Source of the DNA: Planctomycetota bacterium | Lineage (GTDB): Bacteria; Planctomycetota; UBA1135; GCA-002686595 | Length of the DNA stretch: 64,000 nucleotides | Direction: 5' to 3' | Assembly (NCBI GenBank): GCA_014237855.1 | Contig: JABACD010000002.1 | Span: forward strand, 89,379-153,378 | Part shown: positions 55,357 to 64,000 of the stretch, in pieces | How positions within the stretch are numbered: the first letter of the stretch is position 1 | How the letters are laid out: each line of letters starts with the position of its first letter | Notes under the pieces: model-generated | What the model saw: only the letters and a program-made list of their open reading frames with translations | Told to the model about the DNA's origin: nothing | Databases searched by the model: none | Program-made: the position numbers and the translations under genes

Positions 55357-57720
55357 ATGCAGCGGACAACCATTCAAGCGATTATATCGTGCCGTAGCGC
55401 CATCCTGGTGGCGGCGCTTTCAATCGGCCCCTTCTGCCACCTGGGCCAAGCCCAGCAAGAAGCACCGCCCACCGTTACCGTCGCCTTCGAACTGGACTCT
55501 GGTTGGGCGGAGAACGAGGGCACTGGCCTCGATGTCGTGGTCTCGTTTCCAGTCTTCATGGAGGGGGCCGCGTGGATGCGTCTGTACTTTGAAGACCTGA
55601 CCCTTTCGGGCGATCTACTCGCTGGAACTGGCTCGATTCTTCGGATGACTGCTCTGGCCGATGGCGCAGTGCAGGAAATGGATGCCCGTCACGTTCAGCA
55701 GTGGAAGAAGTCGAGCGCCTACTTCAACGGCGACACGGTGTTGGTCGAGATTCTGGCTCAGCCCGGTAGCGGTTGGAACCGGGCTGCCATGAGCCGGGTT
55801 ACCATGGGCTTTGCACCTGCGGGAGATCCGAGCATTTGCGGGAATTTCGATGATCGTGTTCTTTCCAATGACGCAAGAGTCGCACGACTCCTCCCTATCG
55901 GTTGCACGGGCTGGCTAATTGACGATTGTCAGAAGTGCTTCCTGACTGCAGGTCACTGCACCGGTAGTCTCGATGTCGTCGAGTTCAATGTTCCGCTCTC
56001 GGACTCTGGTGGTGGCCTGAATCATCCCAGTCCTGACGATCAGTACGCGGTGGACGCGAGTTCCCTACAGACCAATGGTGGCCTTGGCGTCGGAGATGAT
56101 TGGGGCTACTTCGGTGCCTTCCCGAACTCGAACACGGGATTGAGCCCGGGCCAGGCACAGGGGGGTGCTTTTGTCCTCGTTGCGCCGCCGTCGGTCTCAG
56201 GTAATGACATCCGGATCACGGGATGTGGTACCGATTCCTCGCCCTCGACGCATAACCAGGTTCAGCAAACCCACTTTGGTCCGATGGTGACCAACAGCGG
56301 AACACTGGTGCAGTATGCAACAGACACAACAGGCGGAAACTCCGGTTCTCCGGTCATCTGGAACCAGACTGGCGAAGCTGTTGGGATTCACACCCACGGT
56401 GGTTGCAGTAGCTCGGGTGGACAGAACTCCGGTACTTCGGTCTCCCACCCTCTGCTCCAGTCTGCGCTCGCCTCACCCTCGGGTATCTGTGGGTCGGGCA
56501 TCTCCCTCACCTACGACTCGGACGGGCTCGTGCCCCCCGGAATCCCGATCAGCGTGCAGGCCACTCTCTCGGGTTCCGGAGGTGTGGTGACCCTGCACTC
56601 TCGACTGGATGGTGGAGCGTTTCAGTCGCAGCTGATGACCCCCTTGGGTGGCAATCTCTATGGGGGGGCTGTCCCCGCACCAAGCTGTGGTGACTCTCCC
56701 GAGTTCTATGTCAGCTTTCAGGATGCTACCTGTGGTCTGATCACAAATCCGCCCGATGCCCCGGCCAGCTTCTACAGTTCTGAGGTTGGCTCCTCCTCAG
56801 CGGCTTTCGAGGATCACTTCGAGACCGACCAGGGCTGGACCACCTCCTCGTCTGGAGCGACCACGGGTTTCTGGGAGCGCGGTATTCCGGTCAATGACCC
56901 AAGCTGGGCTTATGACCCTGAGTCCGATTCCGATGGCAGCGGGAGCTGCTACCTGACGCAGAACGAGCTTGGAAACACGGACGTTGATAATGGCTCGGTC
57001 TCGTTGACGACGCCATCTCTCGACTTCTCGGGTGCGGGGGTGATCATCAGCTACGATTACTACGCCAACCTCTCAAACGATGATGGTACTGATCGCCTGC
57101 TGGTAGAGGCTCGCAATGGCGGGTCTGCCTGGGTGACCATTGAGACCTACACGACGAGTGGCTCCACCAGCTGGCGTAGCGAGGTCTTGACGGGAGCGGA
57201 CTTCCTCTCGGCGGGCATCACGCTCAGTGACACCGTGCAGATGCGCTTCACCGGCAATGATGGTGGGACCGCGACCTTTGCCGAATACGGGCTCGACAAC
57301 TTCTTTGTCGGCACGATCAGCTGTGATGTTGTGATCGGGACAAGCTACTGCACTACCGGTGTCAACGGTGCCCTGATCTCGGCTTCCGGCTCGACGAGTG
57401 TCGCAGCCAACAGCCTGACGCTGACTGCCAACGGAGTGCCCGCGAACGTGAATGGCATCTTCTTCTATGGAGACCAGCAGACATCGATTCCGCTTGGAGG
57501 TGGAACGCTTTGTGTCTCGGGCACCATGGGGATCTTCAGGCTTCCCCCGGTTGTCAATTCCGGCGCGAGTGGTCAGGCCATCAAGGTTGTCGACCTCACG
57601 AGCCCCTCGAACCCCTTTGGTGTGGTTACCCCAGGGTCGACCTGGAACTACCAGTTCTGGTTCCGGGATGGAGGGAGTTCGGACCTGACTGACGCGCTCT
57701 CGATACTCTTTACCCTCTGA
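55357..57720 (+). CDS. Secreted S1-like serine protease with C-terminal beta-domains
   Basis: 787 aa. Signal peptide (MQRTTIQAIISCRSAILVAA, cleavage near QAQ). A trypsin-like catalytic core follows: CFLTAGHCTG (H200), GVGDDWGYFGAF (Asp247/248) and TTGGNSGSPVI (Ser329), in the style of the glutamyl-endopeptidase group. Residues about 480-660 form a jelly-roll-like segment (FEDHFETDQGWTTSSSG, YGLDNFFVGTISCD). The final 125 residues (IGTSYCTTGVNGALISASG, IFFYGDQQTSIPLGGG, WNYQFWFRD) repeat the terminal domain of the FG-GAP protein at 12544-14244. It may be an outer-surface sorting or carrier domain; this is inferred from recurrence. Confidence 0.88.
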   Translation: MQRTTIQAIISCRSAILVAALSIGPFCHLGQAQQEAPPTVTVAFELDSGWAENEGTGLDVVVSFPVFMEGAAWMRLYFEDLTLSGDLLAGTGSILRMTALADGAVQEMDARHVQQWKKSSAYFNGDTVLVEILAQPGSGWNRAAMSRVTMGFAPAGDPSICGNFDDRVLSNDARVARLLPIGCTGWLIDDCQKCFLTAGHCTGSLDVVEFNVPLSDSGGGLNHPSPDDQYAVDASSLQTNGGLGVGDDWGYFGAFPNSNTGLSPGQAQGGAFVLVAPPSVSGNDIRITGCGTDSSPSTHNQVQQTHFGPMVTNSGTLVQYATDTTGGNSGSPVIWNQTGEAVGIHTHGGCSSSGGQNSGTSVSHPLLQSALASPSGICGSGISLTYDSDGLVPPGIPISVQATLSGSGGVVTLHSRLDGGAFQSQLMTPLGGNLYGGAVPAPSCGDSPEFYVSFQDATCGLITNPPDAPASFYSSEVGSSSAAFEDHFETDQGWTTSSSGATTGFWERGIPVNDPSWAYDPESDSDGSGSCYLTQNELGNTDVDNGSVSLTTPSLDFSGAGVIISYDYYANLSNDDGTDRLLVEARNGGSAWVTIETYTTSGSTSWRSEVLTGADFLSAGITLSDTVQMRFTGNDGGTATFAEYGLDNFFVGTISCDVVIGTSYCTTGVNGALISASGSTSVAANSLTLTANGVPANVNGIFFYGDQQTSIPLGGGTLCVSGTMGIFRLPPVVNSGASGQAIKVVDLTSPSNPFGVVTPGSTWNYQFWFRDGGSSDLTDALSILFTL

Positions 57721-57751
57721 ATTACGGGGAGCGCTCTGCTCCTGAAGACCG

Positions 57752-57794
57752 GCGCGCCATCGGAACCGTGAAGAGCGGTCCTCCGGTGGCGCGC
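57752..57794. terminator. Bidirectional hairpin between protease and M32 genes
   Basis: Arms 57752-57764 and 57782-57794 pair over 13 bp (core GCGCGCCA/TGGCGCGC, one G-U). It lies between convergent stops at 57720 and 57824. Confidence 0.7.
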
Positions 57795-57823
57795 TGGACA
57801 TTGATGAGTGAGCTGGTTCGCAG

Positions 57824-59347
57824 TTAGTGGTCGATTGCGTAGATGGGACGAATCTTGCCCTCGAGGTGTCGCATCATCGGGTCGGCAGAGAGCGGCTCAC
57901 CTGTGGCACGTTCGCAGAGCTCGGAGGCTCGATAGCGTCGACCGTGGATGTGTACCTTCTCGTTGAGCCAGTGCCTCAGAGGGGTGAACTCACCTCTCTC
58001 GATCAAACCAGGGAGGCCATCGAGCTGCTCGCTGGCGGCTTCCCAGAGCTGTGAAGCATAGAGATTCCCGAGGCAGTAAGTGGGGAAGTAACCGAGCAGT
58101 CCAAATGCCCAGTGGACATCTTGCAGGCAGCCCATGGAGTCATCCGGGACGTCCAGGCCCAGGTACTCCTTGAACTTGGAGTTCCAGGCCTGGGGCAGCT
58201 CAGCGACTTGGAGGTCGCCACTCATCAGTGCGCGCTCTATCTCAAAGCGCACCATCACATGTAGGTTATAGGTCGACTCGTCGGCTTCGACGCGGATGAA
58301 GGTCGGCTTGGCGGTGTTGACCGCTCGGTACATGGAGTCAGCATCGAACTTCTTGAAGCCTTCCCCGAGTATGCGCTGGGCGTGGGGCATGGCCCAGACC
58401 CAGAACTCCCGGCTCCGGCCAACCAGGTTCTCCCAGAGGCGCGACTGGCTCTCATGGATTCCAAGGCTGACTGCACTGCTTGTCGGCAGTCCCCAGTTCT
58501 CAGTCTTGAGCATCCCTTGCTCGTAGATGCCGTGACCCCCCTCGTGCATCGTTCCATACAGAGCCTCGGTGAAACAGTCCTCGTTGTAGCGTGTGGTCAG
58601 GCGCGTGTCGCCCGGGGCAATCCCGGAGCAGAAGGGGTGAGTGGTGATGTCAAGTCGTCCTGCTCCCAGATTGAAGCCGACCGACTCGAGGACGAACTGT
58701 CCGAACTGGTGCTGCCGGCTCTCCTCAACGTGGACTCGTAGAGGTGCTTCGTCTGGTGGAGTGCCCTCTTCGGCCACGTCCAGGATCAGGCCTGAGAGGC
58801 GATCACGCAGGGGAATGAAGATCGACTCGATCTCGGCTGCAGTGACACCAGGTTCGTACTCGTCGAGAAGGGCATCGTAGAGCTCTCCGCCCTCAGGGAC
58901 GCCGAGGCACTCGGCCTTCCTGCGTGCCAGGTCCACCAGGTGTTCCAGGCTCGGTTGAAAGGCCCCGAAGTCCTTCTCGGCTCGCGCTTTCTTCCAGGTG
59001 CCCTGGCCCTGGCTGCTCGCTCGGGCAAGCTCAGTCACGAGGTCCGCTGGGAGCTTGCTGGCAAGGTCGAAGTCGCGACGGAGTTCGCGCAGGTTTGCGG
59101 CGACCTCCTCGTTGCCAACCAGCGTGCTGTCATCCTGGCACGAGTCAATCAGGTCACCCAGCCTCGAGGATGTCTGGCGTTCGTGAAGGAGGCCGGCAAG
59201 CAAGGAGAGCTGTTCGGAGCGGGCCTGGGCTGTAGCCTCAGGCATCTTTGTCTCCTGGTCCCAGGAGACCAGGCTCTGGACAGACCCGAGGGTGGCGATT
59301 TCGTGGAGTTCTGACTGCAAGGCCTGGTAGGGAGTTTGGCTGGTCAT
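57824..59347 (-). CDS. M32 carboxypeptidase (Taq type)
   Basis: 507 aa from ATG 59347 (MTSQTPYQALQSEL); the frame is open to 59425. The zinc motif HEGGH is in TMHEGGHGIYEQGM, with the downstream Glu in the typical IHESQSRLWENLVGRS. Other M32 signatures: VQSLVSWDQETKMP, DITTHPFCSGIAPGDTRLTTRY and LGYFPTYCLGNLYA. It removes C-terminal residues, broad specificity with a long substrate groove. No signal peptide; it acts in the cytoplasm. Confidence 0.95.
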   Translation of the reverse strand: MTSQTPYQALQSELHEIATLGSVQSLVSWDQETKMPEATAQARSEQLSLLAGLLHERQTSSRLGDLIDSCQDDSTLVGNEEVAANLRELRRDFDLASKLPADLVTELARASSQGQGTWKKARAEKDFGAFQPSLEHLVDLARRKAECLGVPEGGELYDALLDEYEPGVTAAEIESIFIPLRDRLSGLILDVAEEGTPPDEAPLRVHVEESRQHQFGQFVLESVGFNLGAGRLDITTHPFCSGIAPGDTRLTTRYNEDCFTEALYGTMHEGGHGIYEQGMLKTENWGLPTSSAVSLGIHESQSRLWENLVGRSREFWVWAMPHAQRILGEGFKKFDADSMYRAVNTAKPTFIRVEADESTYNLHVMVRFEIERALMSGDLQVAELPQAWNSKFKEYLGLDVPDDSMGCLQDVHWAFGLLGYFPTYCLGNLYASQLWEAASEQLDGLPGLIERGEFTPLRHWLNEKVHIHGRRYRASELCERATGEPLSADPMMRHLEGKIRPIYAIDH

Positions 59348-59442
59348 GTCGATGCTTGGGCCGGACGGCAGGGGCAGAGTGCAGGGAAGAGCAGGGTGGA
59401 AATCACCGGCCTCCCGGCGGCTCATGATTCTAGACTCGTGGC

Positions 59443-60549
59443 ATGATCCTAGCTGCGCTACTAATCTGCCTGACCTCGAGTCCTGTCCACCCGGGGTCCT
59501 TCAGCCGCTCTGTGGTGACCGTTGATGGGACCTCCATCCAGCATTCGCTGCGGGTTCAGGCCCTCACGGTGATCGAAACTCTCCCGATCGACATGGATGG
59601 GGACCTGATCCTCGGGGCAGAGGAGCTGGAGTCGGGGCGTGAGGAGATCTGCTGGTACCTCGACCAGAACTATCGGTTCTTCCCCAATGAAGTGACCGGC
59701 AGTCCGATGAAGGCCAAGCTTCTGGGGTTCGAGCTCGTTCTGGATGGTAGTCCGGACCTGCCCACCAACTTCTGGATTCACGCAGACTTCGAGTATGCTG
59801 GTGACACAGTTATTGAAACACTGACTGTTGAGGAGCTGCTGTTCGAGACCTCCAATCCTCAGCACATCGAGTACGCATCTGTCAGTTGGGGTGACGAGGA
59901 GCCGAGCCACTACATCTTCAGCGGTACGAATCGTCGCGAGACTTTTGAGCCGACTGGCCGAGCCCGGAGGGGGCCGGTTCACGTGTTCTTCGACATGGGT
60001 GTCGAGCACATCCTGAGCGGATGGGATCACCTGCTCTTCCTGATTGCCTTGCTGGTTGGTGCAAGATCGATCAAGTCGCTCATTGCAGTGGTGACAGCAT
60101 TCACAGTTGCACACTCCATAACCCTGGCTCTTGCAGCCAGGGATCTTGTCTCCCTGCCAAGCTCCTTTGTCGAGCTGGCGATTGCGCTCTCGATTGTCTA
60201 CGTGGCTGCAGAGAACCTGTTGAAGCTGGAGAAACGATCCTTGTGGATTGAGGCCTTCTTCTTCGGCCTGCTGCACGGTCTGGGCTTTGCCGGCTTCCTG
60301 AGCGATGCACTACGTGGCCAGGATCAACTGCTCCTCCCACTGATTGGCTTCAATGCCGGTGTCGAGGTGGGGCAGGTGCTGGTCGTGATTCCGATCGCAC
60401 TCATCTTTCACCTGATTTCACGCAGGGCTGCACCAGATGAGTCAGGGAGCCCTCGCCTTGTTCCTCGGCCGATCGGTAACTGGATCTCGGTCGTGGTGAT
60501 TGCTGTTGGGCTCTACTGGTTCGCGGAGCGCGCAGGATTCATCGCCTAG
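59443..60549 (+). CDS. HupE/UreJ-like membrane protein
   Basis: 368 aa. It starts with a signal peptide (MILAALLICLTSSPVHPG) and a 150-residue extracytoplasmic region containing DMDGDLILGAEELES. The HupE_UreJ_2 membrane domain follows: FFDMGVEHILSGWDHLLFLIALL with His and Asp residues, AFTVAHSITLALAA, then GLLHGLGFAGFLSDAL and four to five further hydrophobic segments. Related HupE/UreJ proteins are linked to nickel or cobalt uptake; a metal role is inferred for this branch. It is divergent from M32, 95 bp apart. Confidence 0.85.
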   Translation: MILAALLICLTSSPVHPGSFSRSVVTVDGTSIQHSLRVQALTVIETLPIDMDGDLILGAEELESGREEICWYLDQNYRFFPNEVTGSPMKAKLLGFELVLDGSPDLPTNFWIHADFEYAGDTVIETLTVEELLFETSNPQHIEYASVSWGDEEPSHYIFSGTNRRETFEPTGRARRGPVHVFFDMGVEHILSGWDHLLFLIALLVGARSIKSLIAVVTAFTVAHSITLALAARDLVSLPSSFVELAIALSIVYVAAENLLKLEKRSLWIEAFFFGLLHGLGFAGFLSDALRGQDQLLLPLIGFNAGVEVGQVLVVIPIALIFHLISRRAAPDESGSPRLVPRPIGNWISVVVIAVGLYWFAERAGFIA

Positions 60550-60597
60550 CGCTTGCGCGAGGCCCGCTTGGAGGGGTGCGGTGAGCAGCGTCCGGAC

Positions 60598-61566
60598 TCA
60601 TGGCCTCTCTCTGCGAATTGCGTGTCGTACAATCTGGTGCAGGGGCCTGACCACGTAGTCGAGCTCCTTTTCGGCCTTGGAAGAGCGAAACCAGGAGTAG
60701 GAGTTGTAGGAGCGATACAGCTCCGGAGTCCAGGGTGGCTTCGAGAGGTGTGTCATGTCGCGGAGCGAGGCCAGGAAGGTCAACCAGCGAAGGCTCTTGC
60801 GCCCGAGCTTCCGTGAGGGGATCCGCCCGTCAGCGGCCTCCGCAATTGCCTTGTAGAGCTGTTCCCAGGTCACGTTGTGACCTGCGAGGATGTAGCGCTC
60901 GCCCGGGCGGCCCGCGCGCAGGGCACGCACGGTGGCCGCAGCCACATCGGCGACGTCGGCGATCGATCCGCCTCCAGGTGGAATCCAGGGCAGGCGACCC
61001 CGCATGATCCCAGTGATGAGAGGTGAAGGTGGAAGGCCGTCGAGCCGTGGTCCGAACATCGAGGAGGGATTCACGACAACCACGGGCATCCCGCCCCACG
61101 CGGCGGCCAGCATGCGCTGCTCGCCCTCATGCTTGGTTCTTGTGTACTGAATTCCACTGTTGTGCAGGTTCCAGGTAATGGTCTCATCGAGGACCTCGCC
61201 AGTTCGGGAAGATCCGACCGCAGCGACGGATGAGACGTGGACGATTCGCCCCACACCGGCCGCGCCTCCCGCGCGTAGGAGGTTGGAGACTCCTTCGACG
61301 TTGACCCGCTGTAGCATTGCATTCTGTCTCGACCAGTAGCTGACCAGCGATGCCGTGTGGATGATGGCCTCGACTCCCTCACAGGCCTGCATCAATCCAG
61401 GCTGATCCAAGAGGTCTCCCTCGACGAACTCCACTCCCAGTCGACGAATGTGATTGCGTGGGCTACCAGGGCGCACCAGGGCTCGGACTCGGTCATTCTG
61501 GCCGAGCAGGGTGCGGACTACGTGCGCACCCAAGAAGCCTGAGGCACCTGTGACGAGGACGAGCAT
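60598..61566 (-). CDS. NAD(P)-dependent epimerase/dehydratase (extended SDR)
   Basis: 322 aa. N-terminal Rossmann motif VTGASGFLGAHVVRTLL (GxxGxxG); HTASLVSYW; VHVSSVAAVG; and the catalytic Y-x3-K in YTRTKHEGEQ. The sequence resembles the HpnA/dihydroflavonol-4-reductase side of the extended SDRs (VEFVEGDLLDQPGLMQAC). The substrate is unresolved. It is monocistronic in this window, convergent with HupE. Confidence 0.9.
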   Translation of the reverse strand: MLVLVTGASGFLGAHVVRTLLGQNDRVRALVRPGSPRNHIRRLGVEFVEGDLLDQPGLMQACEGVEAIIHTASLVSYWSRQNAMLQRVNVEGVSNLLRAGGAAGVGRIVHVSSVAAVGSSRTGEVLDETITWNLHNSGIQYTRTKHEGEQRMLAAAWGGMPVVVVNPSSMFGPRLDGLPPSPLITGIMRGRLPWIPPGGGSIADVADVAAATVRALRAGRPGERYILAGHNVTWEQLYKAIAEAADGRIPSRKLGRKSLRWLTFLASLRDMTHLSKPPWTPELYRSYNSYSWFRSSKAEKELDYVVRPLHQIVRHAIRRERP

Positions 61567-61987
61567 GGATGAGGGATAGCTCCCTGGTGAGGAGGGCGGA
61601 GAGCCTGCCTAGGATAGCCTAGGCTGGGGCGGGGAGATCCTTACAACCAGGCTGGAAAGGGTGAAGATAGGGCGCCCGGTGGTCATGCTTTCTTCATCTG
61701 GATCGCCCTGGCACGAGCAGTCAGGTCAGACTGTCGGTACGACTTGCTCCTCTGATCCTTGGCACCCTGCTCACGCTTCTCGTTATCTTTCCTCCACTGC
61801 GACCTCGCCAGCTGAGGCGATACGGCGAAAGGTGCCCATCAGTAACTCCATGGATGTCACAGTCGCCTCGAGACCTCTCCGTGTGGGCCCACTCCGGACG
61901 GTGCCTCCACACTTCCGACAGCAAGCGAGCCCGGCCACCACGGGTCTTGAGTCAAGACCGCACCCTCTCCGCCAGCCAGGAAACCCG
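61567..61987. other. Intergenic region with a possible minus-strand gene remnant
   Basis: 421 bp between divergent genes. On the minus strand a frame closing at 61683 has coding-like content (RSQWRKDNEKREQGAKDQRS, ending IQMKKA), with a zinc-like CCRKCGG in a neighbouring frame just upstream. Together they look like a frameshifted small gene, but no start is defined. Otherwise nothing recognised. Confidence 0.3.
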
Positions 61988-63376
61988 ATGATCTCACCTC
62001 TCTTCGCTCTGATGCTCACCTCGCTACAGAGTCCCCCTGCTTCGACCACACCATCGCTGCCAAACGTGTTGTTGTTGTACGCGGATGACCTGGGCTGGGC
62101 GGATCTAGGGGTCTATGGTGGAGAGTTCTACCGAACGCCTCGCCTTGACGGCCTGGCAGGGGAGGGGGTGCGATTCACCAATGCCTATGCCAATGCCCCC
62201 AACTGCGCTCCGAGCCGGGCTTGCCTCATGACCGGAACCTACTCTCCGCGTCATGGTGTCTACACGGTTGCCCCGTCGAGTCGTGGTAAGACTGAAGACC
62301 GCAGGGTGCTGGTGCCAAGGACGCTCCGACAGATCGAGCCGTCGACCTGGACGATCGCGGAGGCACTCTCGGCAGCAGGTTATCGCTGCGCGACCATTGG
62401 GAAGTGGCACCTGGGGGATGACCCGACCGAGCACGGCTTTGACTTGAATGTCGGCGGAACTCAGCAGGGTCACCCCAAGAGCTACTTCAGCCCCTACAAG
62501 AACAAGAACCTGTCCGACGGTCCGACGGGAGAGCATCTGACCGAGCGTCTTACCCGGGAGGCCATCAAGTTCATCGATGAGGAGGGCAACCGGCCCTTCT
62601 TCCTGTACCTCCCCTATTTCTCGGTGCACACGCCTCTCCAGGGCCGGCCAGACCTTGTCGCTGAGTACAGGGAGTTGCGAGGCAAGCGTGAGGGCAAGCT
62701 GCCCAAACCCGCGTACGCGGCCATGGTGCAGGCCATGGACGAGAGCGTTGGCGCGCTCCTCGACCACCTCGACGAGAGAGAGCTGGCGGAGAATACCCTC
62801 GTGATCTTCACCTCCGACAACGGCGGACATGGAAAGAACACGTCGATGGGGCCGCTTCGAGGTTCCAAGGGCATGCTCTATGAGGGAGGTATCCGCGAGC
62901 CACTGATCGTGCGTTGGCCCGGACGAATTGAGGCGGGAAGGGTGAGTGACGAGGTCGTGATCGGGACGGACATCTTTCCAACCCTGCTCGAGGCGGCAGG
63001 GGTCGAGGCTCCCGAGGATTCCGTCCTCGACGGAGTCAGCCTCATGACGCTGCTGACCGAGGGGGGTACGCTGGAGCGGGAGGCGATCTTCTGGCACTTC
63101 CCGGCTTACCTCGAAGCCTACAGCCGTAAGGCGGGGGGCTGGCGGACCACGCCTGCAGGCGCCCTTCGTGCGGGGGATTACAAGCTGATCGAGTTCTTCG
63201 AGTCAGGCAGGCTGGAACTCTACGACCTGGCGCAGGACATTGGAGAGGCCAGCGATCTCTCGGATGAGCTGCCGGAGAAACGCGACGAGCTTCATGCGCT
63301 CCTGCGTACCTGGCAGGAGCGTGTGGGGGCCCCTCTTCCTACTGAGCCCAACCCAGAATTCGCAGGTGAGCATTAG
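61988..63376 (+). CDS. Arylsulfatase-type sulfatase, secreted
   Basis: 462 aa from ATG 61988, giving signal peptide MISPLFALMLTSLQSP; upstream codons of the frame are not conserved. Intact sulfatase motifs: VLLLYADDLGWADLGVYGG (both metal Asp), NCAPSRACLMTG (C-A-P-S-R, formylglycine site), IGKWHLGDDP and FTSDNGGHGKNTSMGPLRG. A typical exported, periplasmic or surface planctomycete sulfatase; the glycan substrate is unknown. It lies upstream of the glycosidase-like gene, which suggests a role in polysaccharide degradation. Confidence 0.94.
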   Translation: MISPLFALMLTSLQSPPASTTPSLPNVLLLYADDLGWADLGVYGGEFYRTPRLDGLAGEGVRFTNAYANAPNCAPSRACLMTGTYSPRHGVYTVAPSSRGKTEDRRVLVPRTLRQIEPSTWTIAEALSAAGYRCATIGKWHLGDDPTEHGFDLNVGGTQQGHPKSYFSPYKNKNLSDGPTGEHLTERLTREAIKFIDEEGNRPFFLYLPYFSVHTPLQGRPDLVAEYRELRGKREGKLPKPAYAAMVQAMDESVGALLDHLDERELAENTLVIFTSDNGGHGKNTSMGPLRGSKGMLYEGGIREPLIVRWPGRIEAGRVSDEVVIGTDIFPTLLEAAGVEAPEDSVLDGVSLMTLLTEGGTLEREAIFWHFPAYLEAYSRKAGGWRTTPAGALRAGDYKLIEFFESGRLELYDLAQDIGEASDLSDELPEKRDELHALLRTWQERVGAPLPTEPNPEFAGEH

Positions 63377-63526
63377 TGGGTTGGACCTCAACTACGGGGC
63401 AGTCCATTCGATTGCTCGAGGGGCATCCGGACCGGCGGATCACCAGGCCTTCTCGGATTCCAGGGCACCGGTGACGGCCCTTGGGTTACCCCCCGGTTCG
63501 ACCGGCACTAGAATCTGACCGTGCTC

Positions 63527-64000
63527 ATGTCGCTCACACCTCTGCTCCTCGGGCTGGGAGCCTTCCTGCTCTCAGCCCCATCGGATGACTCTGGCGCGGA
63601 GCCTGATGGGCACCAGCTGGTGCGTGGGGTGACCGTCTCCACTCCCGGTAGGGGCCGGGATTGGGGGTCTGACGACATGGTCGAGACCCTGCGACAGATC
63701 AGGGCAGTCGGAGGCAATTGGGTGACGATTCACCCCTATGCAGGTGTCAGCGATGGGGCAGGCCGTCGGGGACTGGAAGAGGGTCTGGTCAGGCCGTGGG
63801 AGTCCATCGACCCGGATCAGCCACCGAAGCACCTCGTCCGTCCCATACGGGAAGCTCACGAGCTGGGACTCAAGGTCCTGATCAAGCCCCACCTCGCTTA
63901 CTGGGGCACGCGGTTCAGCTGGCGTGGCGAAATCGACTTCGACTCCGAGGAGGCCTATTCGCGTTTCTTCGAGAGCTACGAGCGCTGGCTTCTCCAGCTC
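63527..64000 (+). CDS. GH113-like TIM-barrel protein, 3' end outside window
   Basis: 158 codons from ATG 63527 to the window edge; GTG 63521 is also in frame. The N-terminus MSLTPLLLGLGAFLLSAP is a signal peptide. Then RGVTVSTPGRGRDWGSDD, VGGNWVTIHPYAGVSDG and REAHELGLKVLIKPHLAYWG resemble the start of the GH113/GTA-TIM barrel family (mannanase-like glycosidases): a strand with N-W-V, then G-L-x-V-L-I-K-P-H-L. The catalytic acids are not in this fragment. It lies 150 bp after the sulfatase, in the same direction. Confidence 0.65.
   Translation, partial: MSLTPLLLGLGAFLLSAPSDDSGAEPDGHQLVRGVTVSTPGRGRDWGSDDMVETLRQIRAVGGNWVTIHPYAGVSDGAGRRGLEEGLVRPWESIDPDQPPKHLVRPIREAHELGLKVLIKPHLAYWGTRFSWRGEIDFDSEEAYSRFFESYERWLLQL

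Noticed and set aside
61721..61924. 67-aa minus-strand ORF upstream of the last sulfatase
   Set aside because: Composition is that of a shadow frame, with no start context or motif.

Overview
The window looks like a chromosomal segment of a high-G+C bacterium of the Planctomycetota. The inference rests on family content: four alkaline-phosphatase-superfamily sulfatase-like proteins, two DUF1800-DUF1501 gene pairs, a ThuA-like secreted protein, a PhoD-like phosphoesterase, FG-GAP repeats, and a C-terminal beta-domain shared by two secreted proteins that I associate with marine planctomycetes of the Poly30/Rohdeia/Saltatorellus type. No rRNA, tRNA, CRISPR array, prophage or intact insertion sequence was seen. 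Gene density is high and most genes are core or family-typical.

Layout. 1-1.6 kb: a NuoE-NuoF type fusion cut by the window edge, and an FKBP isomerase (minus). 2-3.6 kb: xylulokinase (plus). 3.6-7.9 kb: a compact minus-strand operon of sulfatase, PLP aminotransferase, outer-membrane barrel and a lipoprotein gene interrupted by two in-frame TGA codons. 8-10.6 kb: clpB. 10.8-14.2 kb: a sulfatase-fold protein lacking the formylglycine cysteine, and an FG-GAP secreted protein. 14.3-17.4 kb: isocitrate lyase and malate synthase (glyoxylate shunt). 17.7-21.2 kb: operon pdxJ-dapA-PhoD-DUF4442. 21.4-23.7 kb: rsmD-nagA and a PH-domain membrane protein. 23.7-30.9 kb: an amino acid permease fused to EIIA-like and TrkA_C-like domains, a large secreted protein and a SWIM/SNF2 helicase. 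31.2-35.5 kb: a secreted protein, recN, and a hipBA module with a degenerate kinase site and three evenly spaced palindromes. 35.5-42.6 kb: a thioredoxin-like protein, DUF1800/DUF1501 pair 1, a barrel protein, a ThuA protein and a tandem-HTH regulator. 42.7-46.3 kb: acnB and a divergent LysR regulator sharing a phased operator. 46.3-52.8 kb: a second Cys-less sulfatase-fold lipoprotein, a GT-C-like membrane protein and DUF1800/DUF1501 pair 2. 52.9-57.7 kb: a TPR-2OG/Fe(II) oxygenase, a DUF3050 protein and a secreted S1-like protease. 57.8-64 kb: M32 carboxypeptidase, a HupE/UreJ-like membrane protein, an NAD-dependent epimerase, a canonical sulfatase and the start of a GH113-like protein.

How the genes fit together. 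Isocitrate lyase, malate synthase and AcnB support growth on C2 units. NagA, xylulokinase, the sulfatases, the ThuA protein and the terminal glycosidase-like gene fit a heterotroph that degrades sulfated or aminated polysaccharides. The least ordinary features are the hipBA module (two catalytic Asp positions substituted; operators centred exactly 61 bp apart), the three CATGCA elements at exact 20-bp steps before the LysR gene, the double-TGA lipoprotein gene, and two sulfatase-fold proteins with Thr where the formylglycine Cys should be. I did not find a convincing wholly new multi-gene system.
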